Shown here piece after piece: positions 36,206 to 46,084 of a stretch of DNA of 64,000 bases (positions are counted from its first letter, which is position 1; each line of letters begins with the position of its first letter). Origin of the DNA: Sclerotinia nivalis. Its lineage: Eukaryota > Ascomycota > Leotiomycetes > Helotiales > Sclerotiniaceae. The stretch covers positions 62,001-126,000 of the forward strand of contig JAPEIS010000008.1 in the NCBI GenBank assembly GCA_029531795.1, given 5' to 3'. The notes below the pieces were generated by a model. It was not told the DNA's origin, ran no database searches, and saw only the letters and a list, made by a program, of their open reading frames with translations. The position numbers and the translations under genes were made by a program.

Positions 36206-37123
36206 ATGACATCTACTCCATACGACTCCAATCGCATAACCATAACCATACTCGGTGATGGTGGCGTCGGTAAATCCGCCCTAACCCTACGTCTGGTAAA
36301 GTCTCAATGGACATCCGATTACGACCCTACAATCGAAGATTCCTATACTCTTACCCGCCGCATCGATGGTCAAACATATCATCTCTCGATAACAGATACC
36401 GCAGGCCAAGAAGAATATCGTGGGATGTGGCAGAGTGCCAATGGAAGTATGAGAAGCGATGCTTTCTTACTGGTGTATGATATTACGCGACGAGAAAGTT
36501 TAGATGCGTTAGAGTGGTTCGACGAATTAATTAGCATGGAAGGGGAAGTTAGGGGAGAAGAATGGAGAAGAGCGCAAGTTGAATCTTCACACTCCAGATC
36601 TCGTTCAAAATCGAAAAAGTTTCAGAATTCAAACGTAAATCCAATATCGGGATACGGATACGGATATATACCTCCGATTAAAATCGTAGCGGGAAATAAA
36701 TGCGATTTACAACAATCACGCGAGGTGACGGCATCACAGGGTTTAGAATGGGCTAGGGCGAGAAATTGTGGATTTATGGAGACGAGTGCGAGGAGTATTG
36801 TTAATATTGAGGAGACTTTTGCGTTGATTGTTAGACGGGTTGTGGAGGGGAGGAGAAGAGCGGAAATGGATAGAGAGATTATGGATAGGAGGGAGTTTGG
36901 GGATGAGACGTCATATGGGATTGGTGTGGATGGGGAGGAAGGAGATGAAATTGATAGGCAGAGGAAGGAGTTGGGAACGAGGAGAGCGATGACGAAACCA
37001 TTGACACCATTGCCGCCGGGGAGTCTCGACGGAGAAAATGAAAAAAGAAAGGGTAGAAAATGGAGATTTATGAAGAGGGGGAAATGGAGGGCGATGGGAC
37101 GAAAGTTATTTTGTTGGAAATAA
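36206..37123 (+). CDS. Ras-like small GTPase with insert and atypical C-terminus
   Basis: A single-exon frame of 305 aa; the ATG at 36,206 starts the canonical domain. G1 is GDGGVGKS (17-24), the switch I Thr is in YDPTIEDSY (Thr42), G3 is DTAGQEE (64-70, with the Gln61-equivalent Gln68), G4 NKCD (164-167) and G5 ETSA (192-195). Compared with Ras there is an extra Ser/Arg/Lys-rich loop of about 45 residues (112-157) between G3 and G4, and a long basic C-terminal extension of about 80 residues. The protein ends LFCWK, so Cys303 is third from the end and no standard CAAX box is present. It is likely a signalling GTPase in the Ras family, but it does not match Ras1, Ras2 or Rsr1 cleanly. Confidence 0.85.
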   Translation: MTSTPYDSNRITITILGDGGVGKSALTLRLVKSQWTSDYDPTIEDSYTLTRRIDGQTYHLSITDTAGQEEYRGMWQSANGSMRSDAFLLVYDITRRESLDALEWFDELISMEGEVRGEEWRRAQVESSHSRSRSKSKKFQNSNVNPISGYGYGYIPPIKIVAGNKCDLQQSREVTASQGLEWARARNCGFMETSARSIVNIEETFALIVRRVVEGRRRAEMDREIMDRREFGDETSYGIGVDGEEGDEIDRQRKELGTRRAMTKPLTPLPPGSLDGENEKRKGRKWRFMKRGKWRAMGRKLFCWK

Positions 37124-38805
37124 CCTGATGTAGTAGTCGAATGAGACAAGAGTGGATAAGATGAGATTGTATGAGAGGAAGATGGCTAGAAAGAAGGAAT
37201 GAGACGAGACGACAGAAGATGAGAACTTACGACATATTTTAATGACTTCACAACCTACGGGTAGTGATTTTGCTTGCTTGCTTTCTTGCTTGCGTGCTGG
37301 ATATCCATTTGTATTTATATTTGGGAAGGAAAGGGATGGGATGGGGTGGGATGGGGTGGCTGGCTGGATTGATGGATGGATGGATGGAAGGAAGGAAGGA
37401 ATGGATTGGGTTGGGTTGCGGTCGGTTTTGTCAATTTGGGCAAAGGATTTGGATGGATGTATCGGAATGGTATTGATTGGTGTGAAAGGGGAAGGGGGAA
37501 GGGGAAGGGGGACATTTCATATTTCATACCATGTATACGAGGATCTTACTGGGTCGGCCGGTCGGCTAGCTAGTCTCCTTTACAACATACTCGAGTGGAG
37601 TACAATATCATTATTTTTATTCCTATTTATATTTTTACCTGGTATCTATCACATCGTAAGATGAGGTTGAATGTGTGAAACATGGCAAATATGGGAATAT
37701 GGCAAATATGGCAAACACCGCAAATATAATTCTTTAATGTACCCAGCAATCGGAGAGGATAAGGATAAGGATAAGGATAAGGATGAAGATAAGGATGAGT
37801 ATAAGTATGAGGATGAGGATGAATATGAATATGAGTATGAATATATAAATACTAAGCACTCATAATTTTGGTATTTTATTCGGGGATTTTTATTCTTATT
37901 CTTATTCTTATTCTTATTCTTATTCTTATTCTTATTCTTATTCTTATTCTTATTCTTATTCTTATTCTTATTCTTATTCTTATTCTTATGTGTATGGGGT
38001 ATGTATAAAGTATAGTAAAAAAATATATCTATTATGCATAAGCAGAGAGTAGATAGCAGATAGCAGATAGTAGATCTTAATTGATTATAATCTCACAACC
38101 CCAACTTATATCATTAACAACAATAGAAATACAAACAGCAATATTCCATTCCATCCCATGCCATAAGCCATAAGCCATAAGTCATAAGTCATATTACAAG
38201 TTTTACTACAGGTCTTACTATACGATGTATCAAGACCTCACATATTGATATATACATATTGATATACGGAAATGATGAATAAATTGGAAATGGGGTTGAG
38301 TTTGATATGATATGAAAAAATAAGGTATTCTCAAATCCAAGTTTGCATTTACTACTTATTATGACTTATGATTGCCTACCTACCTAGTATATATGAGAAA
38401 GTCGCGGATAGCTAGCTTTAATGGGTAGGTAACTCTTAAATATAGCTAAAGGTGGATGTGACCGTGTGAGAAGTAGATTAATAGGAGAAATGGAAGAAGT
38501 AAGGAAGAGGAAAGGTGAGTAGAATGAATGAGATCCCGCTGATTGGATTAGATCTCTAAGTGCTTGCTTGGTCTTTTGTCATAGATCATTTCATATTATA
38601 TCTTCTGCCCCTGCCGTTTCTTCTCCGTGCACAACTTAAGCTGCCACCCTCCTACATTTCTTTGGATTTTGGAGGAAATGATATTCCTTTTCTTTCCATT
38701 CCTTTCCCTTCCTTTCCTGTACTTCTGTTCTGGGTCCATGGCAATATCAATATGCCCCCACCCCACTTTTATCTCCCATCATCATCACAGGAGTACTAAT
38801 AGTAC
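37124..38805. other. Intergenic with several simple-sequence arrays
   Basis: No supported gene. GGATGGATGG and GGGGAAGGGG runs occur at 37,330-37,515, GATAAG hexamers at about 37,760-37,790 and a long TTATTC array at 37,889-37,989. Apparent open frames follow the repeats. Confidence 0.45.
37889..37989. repeat. TTATTC hexamer microsatellite (about 17 copies)
   Basis: An essentially perfect array of the unit TTATTC over about 100 bp, with pyrimidines almost exclusively C/T plus A on the plus strand. It lies between the Ras-like and AMMECR1 genes. Confidence 0.9.
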
Positions 38806-39798
38806 CTAACTACCTCCCTTCTTCTCATCCAACATCTTCACCCATGTCCTCCACTCATTATATTCTTTCCAACTAACACTTTCCTTTCTCCCCTGATACC
38901 TAACCACAGTCAATTGACCAACTTCTCTCCACTTCTCCCTCCTACCTCCCCACCCGGCCTTTCTCATCGCACTCACAACCGTCTCTTCCTTACCCCATTC
39001 CTGTTCTACAGCTACATCTGGTAAATAACACGCTCCGTATCGTTTATTCTTATGATAAAAAGTAATTCGAATCCCGTGAACTCCAATCTCCCAATCGAGT
39101 GGATGAGCACAAGTTTCGAAATCGGTGAGTAATGTGACGGCTACTTCGAGGGTAGGGAGTTCGGAACGGGAAATGGGTGAGAATCGTGTATCGTGTAATG
39201 CGGATGTCAGGGCGTATTCGGGAAGAGAGGTGACGAGGGGTTCGGATGAAAAGGTTCCGATGCAGCCGCGAAGGGTGGGGGAATTTTGATGAGGGTGTGA
39301 AGATGAGGATAAGGTGTTCCAGGTTACGAAGAGAGGGGAAGACCAATCGCGGACACTGCGGGGAGCGGAAGAGGGGAGTTGTGTTGTTTGGCGAGGAGAA
39401 GGGGCGATACCGATGGGAGTGAAAGATGTGGTTGAGCTAGAGGGAGTAGTGGCAGATGTTGAATTTGAGGTTGAAGTTCGTTCAGATGAGGAACTAGAGG
39501 ATGGAGTACTGGTTCCTGAAGCGGATCGTGTAATACGTTGAAGTATGGGATGACGTGCTGAATTTGTGTTTGCATTTGGATCTGGTCTTGGATCTCTTGT
39601 AGATTGAATTTGTGAAGTTGAATCAACAGTTTGAGGATTGATATCTTCTTCTTCATCTTCTTCCGAACCGGTTAATTCGAGACCTTTGGGATAGATTGTC
39701 CATAATTCTTGAACCTTTTCCAAGGATAATGAGGGACGCTTCTCGAGATGAGCAGTTAAAACTTCGAAACAATAGAGACAATGATCTGGTGTTGCCAT
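38806..39798 (-). CDS. AMMECR1-domain protein
   Basis: The single-exon frame from the ATG at 39,798 (MATPDHCLYCFEVLTAHLEK) gives 330 aa. The AMMECR1 domain starts with CLYCFEVL, is split by a Ser/Thr-rich low-complexity insert (about 70-140), and resumes with PLFVTWNTL, the hallmark LRGCIGTF, YALTSALHDTRFSPI, LEVAVTLLTDFE, WEIGVHGIRITF and YGACYLPDVAVEQEW. The family is conserved from archaea to humans with unknown biochemical activity. The frame is open upstream to 40,191, but those 131 codons are Gln/Pro, Ser/Arg and Thr/Ser repeats and are better read as leader; a longer product cannot be excluded. Confidence 0.87.
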   Translation of the reverse strand: MATPDHCLYCFEVLTAHLEKRPSLSLEKVQELWTIYPKGLELTGSEEDEEEDINPQTVDSTSQIQSTRDPRPDPNANTNSARHPILQRITRSASGTSTPSSSSSSERTSTSNSTSATTPSSSTTSFTPIGIAPSPRQTTQLPSSAPRSVRDWSSPLFVTWNTLSSSSHPHQNSPTLRGCIGTFSSEPLVTSLPEYALTSALHDTRFSPISRSELPTLEVAVTLLTDFETCAHPLDWEIGVHGIRITFYHKNKRYGACYLPDVAVEQEWGKEETVVSAMRKAGWGGRREKWREVGQLTVVRYQGRKESVSWKEYNEWRTWVKMLDEKKGGS

Positions 39799-41777
39799 GA
39801 TTTTTAATGGTATTGGTGTAGATGTAGATGTAGATGTAGATGTAGATGGATTGTGATTTAGATTTAGATTTGAATGGAGTTGTGATTGTGATCGTGATTG
39901 TGATTGTGATCGTGATTGTGATCGTGATGGATAGGGATATAAATATCTATATGAATATTTGTGTTTGTATTCATGTAAAGATTTAACTCTATCGTAGTTA
40001 AGGAATTTGGTAATGAGAATAAGTTGATGTATTGAATTTGTTGAGATGAGGTGTTTATGTAGAGGTGAAGGTAGAGGAGGGGGTTGTGGTTGAGGTTGTG
40101 GTTGTGGTTGTGGTTGTGATTGTTGTTGTAAGTGAAGGTGGTGATTAGTAGTATGAATACCGGTATGATCTCGGGTGTTGTGGGACTTCATGGCGGGGTA
40201 TTATCGATAACGTTATAGTCTAGATTGATCTGATTTGATTAGGTATGATTGATTACCTTGTATTGATTACCTTGTATTGATTGATTGATTGATTGATTCA
40301 TTAATTGATAGATCTACCGTTTTCGGACTGTGTGATGACGAGATATAATTTGCATAAAAGTCGTTTATGAACGAAAAGCTTATTTTTGTGGATGATTTGT
40401 GCACTTGTGCAATTGTGCATTGTGTGTTTCGGACTTCGGAGTTAAGGGAAATGATCTAGATTCAGTCTGCACAGTGTGATTGGATTGAATCCTTCTCATG
40501 GCTGTGCTTGATGATACCTTCACTTCAAACTACACCTCAAATTAATTCCATGGTAAAAATGATGTTGTCTTGACTAGCTATATTAATATATTAATACGAT
40601 GATGATGTCGATGAGGTTGAAAGTACAGCTGACATAACCTCTAACCTCTAACCTCTAACCTCTTTTACAATTGAGAGAGCTCGATAGCTTACCTCTTTAA
40701 CCTCTCCAAGTTCTGTATGTCATCATCATCATTTCAAGTACAAAGACAATATCTACCTACGTACTCACTCTCATCCAACACCACGTTTTGATTACCCACT
40801 AACAGATATCCTGCAAAGGATATTAATAATATATCACAATCAACAATCAAATAACATCCATATTTATTTCAAGTACCCATCTAACAAGCTTTCCTTTCCC
40901 TGATCTCCCAAGCCCCAGACAAGACCTCAACCCCAACATAACAACGAAAATCTTATTCTCCCAGAAACCTCACAACCCAAGAAGTTCATCCGTTCGGATC
41001 TCGAACTTTCCGTCTCCTTCACACCTTCTACGCATGAAAAAAGGTTCAATCAATTAAAACCGATAATTAATCTTGGTGAGACTTCATGGATATGGTTTGA
41101 GATGAATGACAGCTTGCTTTGTATCTCGCTTCACTTCATCTACGTTTCGTACCCTTGATATGTCAGCAACCTCTTTCTTTTGACCCTTACAACACATCCC
41201 TCCTTTTTTCCTACTGTTCCCTCCAGATTTCCAAAGTAAGTTATAAAATATCTACGAGCTTAATAAAACTTTATACAATATAAGCCTTGTTCTTACATTC
41301 GATGTATCAGTATCATTTGATCATCCGGAACCATGTAGGGTAGGGATGTTGGTATTCGCGGATCAATAGGAGCTTGGGGATAGACTAGGAATACGATTGG
41401 TATATTGGTTGGTTCTTTCTTGAATTAATACCTGATATCAGATGGATTTTATGATGACGCTGTTTGGGAATGTGGGAGGCGTGGGTTTGAGGTTGAGTCC
41501 TTGGCTTGAAATGTGAGATGAGATGTCGATCGATGAATGGATGGATTGAGAGGGAGAGAGAAGATATAAAGATGACCACCTCTTAGTTGAGGAGATAAAT
41601 TTTGTGGTATTGTTCATCTTGTTCACTATCTATCTACTGATTAGCTTTCACTTCTTACATCTACAAAATATACAATCTCTTGTCGCCGGACGACTTCATT
41701 CAAATCATTTGTTTCATTAAGAAATCGCATTCTGTTCTCTACCACTCAATACTAAACAAACACACCATTCCGCAATC
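39799..41777. other. Intergenic; upstream leader of AMMECR1 gene and promoter of secreted peptide gene
   Basis: No separate gene is supported. The part to 40,191 is the repeat-rich extension of the AMMECR1 frame. Short repeats ATTGATTGATTG (40,278-40,295) and CTCTAAC (40,640-40,660) are present. The stretch 41,590-41,777 looks like a leader for the downstream peptide gene. Confidence 0.4.
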
Positions 41778-42209
41778 ATGCAATTCACATTCGTCACCAT
41801 TATTTCCCTCATCGCCGTTGCGATCGCTACACCTATTTCTCGTATGTTCTATGCATTTTCTATACGCTTACTTTGGTTCATTATTTTCGTCCCCTGTCTA
41901 CTCTTAAAGAAGCCACATAGACTTCCTTTATACTAACCATAGATAGCACTTCAATCACGTCAAACACCAGCAGTTGATGCATCTGCTGCATCTATGAGTG
42001 ATGCGCAAGGAAATGTTGTTGGCTTTGATTCTAAGGGTGTTAATCAAGGTTAGTTGGCCCTTCTCTCTGCTATCTGCTCTATTCAAACTTCCCTTTGCTC
42101 CGCTCATCTTCTTCTCCCCCGTCCCTACTCCCTTCCACTTCCCTACATGAACTGCTCTGTTGTACTAACACTATGGAACTTTGTAGCTGCTAAGAACTCT
42201 GGCGTGTAA
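41778..42209 (+). CDS. Small predicted secreted peptide (62 aa), three exons
   Basis: The exons are 41,778-41,841; 41,947-42,048; 42,187-42,209, with GTATGT...TAG and GTTAGT...TAG introns; all phases close on a TAA stop. Residues 1-18 form a clear signal peptide (MQFTFVTIISLIAVAIAT) with a likely cleavage after Ala17 or Thr18. The mature part of about 44 residues has no cysteine and reads PISPLQSRQTPAVDA, then SMSDAQGNVVGFDSKGVNQ and AAKNSGV. An LQSR site could be a propeptide processing point. Sclerotiniaceae and other fungi have many such tiny secreted proteins of unknown role. I recognise no family. The model rests on splice signals and frame closure. Confidence 0.6.
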
Positions 42210-43101
42210 ATCAAACACATGGATGAATCTAGCCACTTCAATCAGAGGCTCTACATACGAAAGAAGAGGACTCGGAAGTGAGGAGAGGGTTTATTGAGAA
42301 AGGTATTGGAGGTGATATAATTGATCAAGGGGAAATACGATGTATGGATTGGCTTGTAGCAACCGGCGTTTGAGTTTAGATATGGTGTATCCGATTGTGT
42401 TGTTCGATGCCTTTAGTTTTGAAGCCATTTGCGGTTCTGAGTATTGAATGGATAGATACGAATGAATGATATTGATGTTGGTCCTCGACTCTCCGTTACA
42501 ATTTCAAAGCCAATTCTCCATTGAATTTGCTATGCATCTTGGTATTCCCATACAATCCTCCGGAATTAATTTCTATTTCATCCTTCCCCGGTCTCCATGA
42601 GATAAGAAGAGAGACATATAATAAAATTCCGCCATTATGTGTTGCACCAAGATCATACCTCGTCTTCATTTGTGCTGACGTCCAGTACTGTACCACCACC
42701 GGCACTAAGTTTCGGCCAATGGTTATCATCATCGCATACCTAGTTATTATCTTTTTCCTTTCCAGTATCATATACATTTGGTACTCGAAGGTTTGATTTA
42801 TTTTCAAATATATAACATTTATCGAATTATCAGCAAATATTACTCATAATGGCCGATCTGATATATGTACAGTAATCATATTTCAAATGTGGGGAAAGGA
42901 AAGGTGGGAAAGGTGGGAAAGGTCCCATAGAAATGTAAGCAACCATTTATTCTCACGCCCTTTCATAGACAACAGTATAACCAACCCAATTTTTTTTCTG
43001 CCCTTCGCCAGAGAAATTGATTTATCTTTCATTACCTGTAAAACTCAACTCAATTACAAGTACTCGTCTTCATCCAATCAGTCTCATCCAAATCATCAAA
43101 T
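42210..43101. other. Intergenic, no supported gene
   Basis: Open frames at 42,496-42,807 overlap on both strands and one ends in a hydrophobic run, but no start or splicing supports them. GGGAAAGGTGGGAAAGGTGG is a short repeat at about 42,894-42,920. Confidence 0.35.
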
Positions 43102-44334
43102 ATGTCCAACCAAACACCACAAACCCTCCGGCCAAACCTCCCAGGAACCCTCAATCTCCTCCGTCTCGACCCAATCCACTGCCCCTCTCCAGATTTCTCC
43201 TCAATCCCCATCCCATACACCTACACCGAACTACCCAATCCACCTCCTTCAGGCGACGAACTAATCTCCTATCTAAAAAATGCCCACATCCTCATCACGA
43301 CCCGATTTTTCCTCCCCTCATCTATTCTCTCCCAACTCCCCAATCTCAAACATGTAGCGGTTTTGGCGATTGGAACTGATCATGTTGATATTGCTTATTG
43401 TGAAGAGCATGGGATTTCGGTGTCGAATGTTCCGGCGGCGAATATTGAGGCGGTTTCGGAACATGGGCTGACTTTGTATATGGCGCTGAGGAGAAATGTG
43501 GTGGGTATGCATGAGAGGACTAGGGAGGGGAGAGAGTGGAAGGAGAAGGGGATTTTGACTGGGGGTTTTTATGGGGGTTTGATGGCGGGGTTTAAGGGGG
43601 AGGTGGTTGGGATTGTGGGGGGTGGAGAGTTAGGTAAGGAGGGGGATTTTCCTTTTGGTGATGTGATGAGAGGGAAGTGACGGCGTAGTTCGCCTTCCTT
43701 CTTTGATGTTCTTGAGATTCATCAAAATTGACCGGATCATGTGATTGGTCACTCGATTGAAGTCCAATCCCTTCCAAAATTCATCAGAGAATCCTAGAAC
43801 CTCAAGTCCGCTCACTAACAACCACCAGGTAACCGAGTAGCAAACCTCTGCCGTGCCCTCGGAATGACCGTTCAAATCTGCGAAAGAAAAGGGGTTCCAG
43901 AAACCAAAACCCGTCCAAACTACACCCCTTTCACTACAGTCCTCAAAACCAGCACCGCCCTCTTCCTATGTCTTCCCTTAACACCCAGCACCCAAAACCT
44001 CATTGCCTCACCAGAATTATCCACTATGAGAACAGATGCCCTCATAATCAACATAGCTCGAGGAGGAATAGTCAACGAAGAAGATTTAGTAGATGCATTG
44101 AAACAAGGTAAAATTGCGGGAGCAGCAACAGATGTTTATGTAGAAGAGCCGGCCGGAGAAAATAGTACATTGGTGAAAGCGGCGAGAGAGGGAGAGTTGA
44201 GGGATAGTGGGAGATTGGTTTTGAGTCCGCATGTGGCGTGGTATGGGAAGAGTAGTGTGGAGAAATTGAGGAGGGTTGTGGCTGAGAATGTTAAGGGGTG
44301 GTGTGAGGGGGTTGAGGGGAATGTTGTGGGTTGA
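43102..44334 (+). CDS. D-isomer-specific 2-hydroxyacid dehydrogenase
   Basis: Two exons (43,102-43,633 and 43,829-44,334) with a 195-nt intron encode 345 aa. The N-terminal half of the substrate domain has NAHILITTRFFLPSSIL and AVLAIGTDHVDIAYCEE. The Rossmann domain follows with GIVGGGELGNRVA split across the intron, then LFLCLPLTPSTQNLI, ALIINIARGGIVNEEDLVDAL, GAATDVYVEEP and SPHVAW. The catalytic residues Arg255, Glu283 and His312 are in place. The enzyme is cytosolic and reduces a 2-keto acid such as glyoxylate or hydroxypyruvate with NAD(P)H; the exact substrate cannot be told from the sequence. The intron is long for this region. Confidence 0.88.
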
Positions 44335-45112
44335 ATGGGATGAATGATAAAATAGGGTATAGATTGACGATAAAGTCAGAGGCTAGATGGACGAGGTTAG
44401 ATAATTGCCCCGCAGGCAGAGATAACTTCAACAGTTTCCAAAATATTTAAACATGAAATTCCCTGTATCAGGTCATCTGGTACTCAGTTGCTCATACTCA
44501 CAAAATACACCTCTTTGAATAAATTCACTTAATGCAACAATTTCAGGGAATACCACTCGTGTAATCACGACAAGCTTTTGCAATTTCTCTTCATCAATAT
44601 TAATCTATATACAAATATTTTATTCATGAATATCATTCTATCTATATTTTCAAACTATAATACTTCAATTTTGGGCTGGAAGACTAGGTCTGAGATTGGA
44701 TTTTTGTTATTTGGATGATTGCAATCTTTGAGATGATTCCATTCTTCAGGATGATTTAAATCTTGAGGTGACTGAATAAATGCGGATCTTTTGGATGGGT
44801 TTGACCTTCTAGATGAGTTTGGTCTTTTTAATGACTTCGATCTTTCGGATGAATTCAATCCTGAAGACGACATCATTTTTTCAAATGACATCAATCTTTC
44901 AGATAACTTCATCCAAAACAACATAATCCCCTCATCATCAACTTCCAGCTAAGTTTCCAAACTCCCAAACTCCTAAATTTCCAAACTTTCAAACTTCCAG
45001 ATTCCCAAACTCCCAGACTCCAAAACCCTATTCTCACTTTTCGAATTCCCAAACTCTATTCTGCTTTTCAAAATCCCTCACTCCTTTCCTCTCCTTTCTC
45101 TCCTCCATTCAT
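44335..45112. other. Intergenic with degenerate tandem repeats
   Basis: Two low-complexity stretches: 44,690-44,910 is a degenerate series around GATGA(A/G)TT(C/T) with roughly 15-nt spacing, open on the minus strand (Ser/Arg/Lys-rich); 44,940-45,025 is a degenerate CCCAAACTCC / TTCCAAACTT repeat. No gene is supported. Confidence 0.4.
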
Positions 45113-46084
45113 CTAAGCCCACACCTCCACTTCCTCTAGCTCCTCCTCCTCCCAATCACCATCCTCCTCCCCACCCCCCGGAAGCGCCAAAGCCCACCCC
45201 TTCCACCTCTCCAACGTCTCAATCTCCTCCTCCGTAATGGCAATCCAACCATTCCTCCTCAACTACGCCTCATATCTCTCTTTGGTCTCCCATTCTACCC
45301 GTAGAGAATTATCCCGTTTACACACCGTGTCGGAGTAAAAGAGTCTCCACGTGCGACCTGAGACTTCAGTCGTTTCGGCGGTGGTGGAGGAGATTGCAGA
45401 GGAGACGGGGGGGAGGGTTTGCGGAGCTGGTTCATTGGCGGGAGTTTTCAATGGTTCTCCCGCGTTTTCTACCTCGGCGCTCCGTTCGCGTTGCGTCCAC
45501 ATACTGGCTCGGTCAAAAAGCTCGTCAGAGTGGCGAATTAATTTCATGAGATGATTCTCCATGTCCGTATGCCATTTGCTTTCCGATGGAATGTCTAATC
45601 TGAATTCGCTGAGTAAGGTTTCCACTCTGCTCATGGTGTAGTCGAGCGCATCCATGGCTTCTGAAACTTCTGGGACATCTGCAGCTTCCACGACTTCAGG
45701 GACAGGGACTTCCATCACTTTCGGAACTTTCAAGGCTGTCGGGATCCCTGCATCAAAAGTGGCGGAGATAATCTCTTTATCTTGCCCTTGCTCTTGCTCT
45801 TTCTCCTCCTCCTCCTCTTCCTCCTCAATCTCACACCAATCCATATCTTCCTTCTCATCCCCCTCCTCCCCTACCTTCTCACTCTCTTCAATCGTCAAGC
45901 ATGAAAAATCCCCCTCGAGAATCTTGTCCCAAGACTCCTTATATATCTGGGAAGCAGCCCAGATCGATTTGCCGGTGTGCCATGCTATAAAACTAATTAT
46001 GAGTGTGTCTTTTATTAGTTGGATTGTGACGAGGATGAATAAGGTTATTGAACATGTTTCGAAGATTTGTTTGTAGTTGGCCAT
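45113..46084 (-). pseudogene. Membrane-anchored acidic protein, interrupted by one in-frame TAG
   Basis: The frame starts at 46,084 (MANYKQIFETCSITLFILVT) with an N-terminal hydrophobic segment of about 25 residues. It continues with a Glu-rich region and a region around DYTMSRVETLLSEFRLDI, and reaches a TAG at 45,263 after KERYEA (273 aa). Directly beyond the TAG the same frame continues for 49 codons with sequence of coding character, LRRNGWIAITEEEIETLERW, before a second TAG at 45,113. This could be a recent nonsense allele, a base-call error, stop-codon readthrough, or simply an open 3' frame. I do not recognise the protein family. Confidence 0.5.

Noticed and set aside
40636..40662. CTCTAAC repeats as an interstitial telomere
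   Set aside because: Fungal telomeres are normally TTAGGG/CCCTAA; the unit here is CTCTAAC and only about three copies exist.
42496..42807. Overlapping frames of 91 and 103 codons with a hydrophobic end
   Set aside because: The plus frame has no ATG before the hydrophobic segment, no splice signals and no domain; both strands are equally open.
44655..44924. Ser/Arg/Lys-rich minus-strand frame of 89 codons
   Set aside because: It coincides with a degenerate short tandem repeat and has no gene-like ends.
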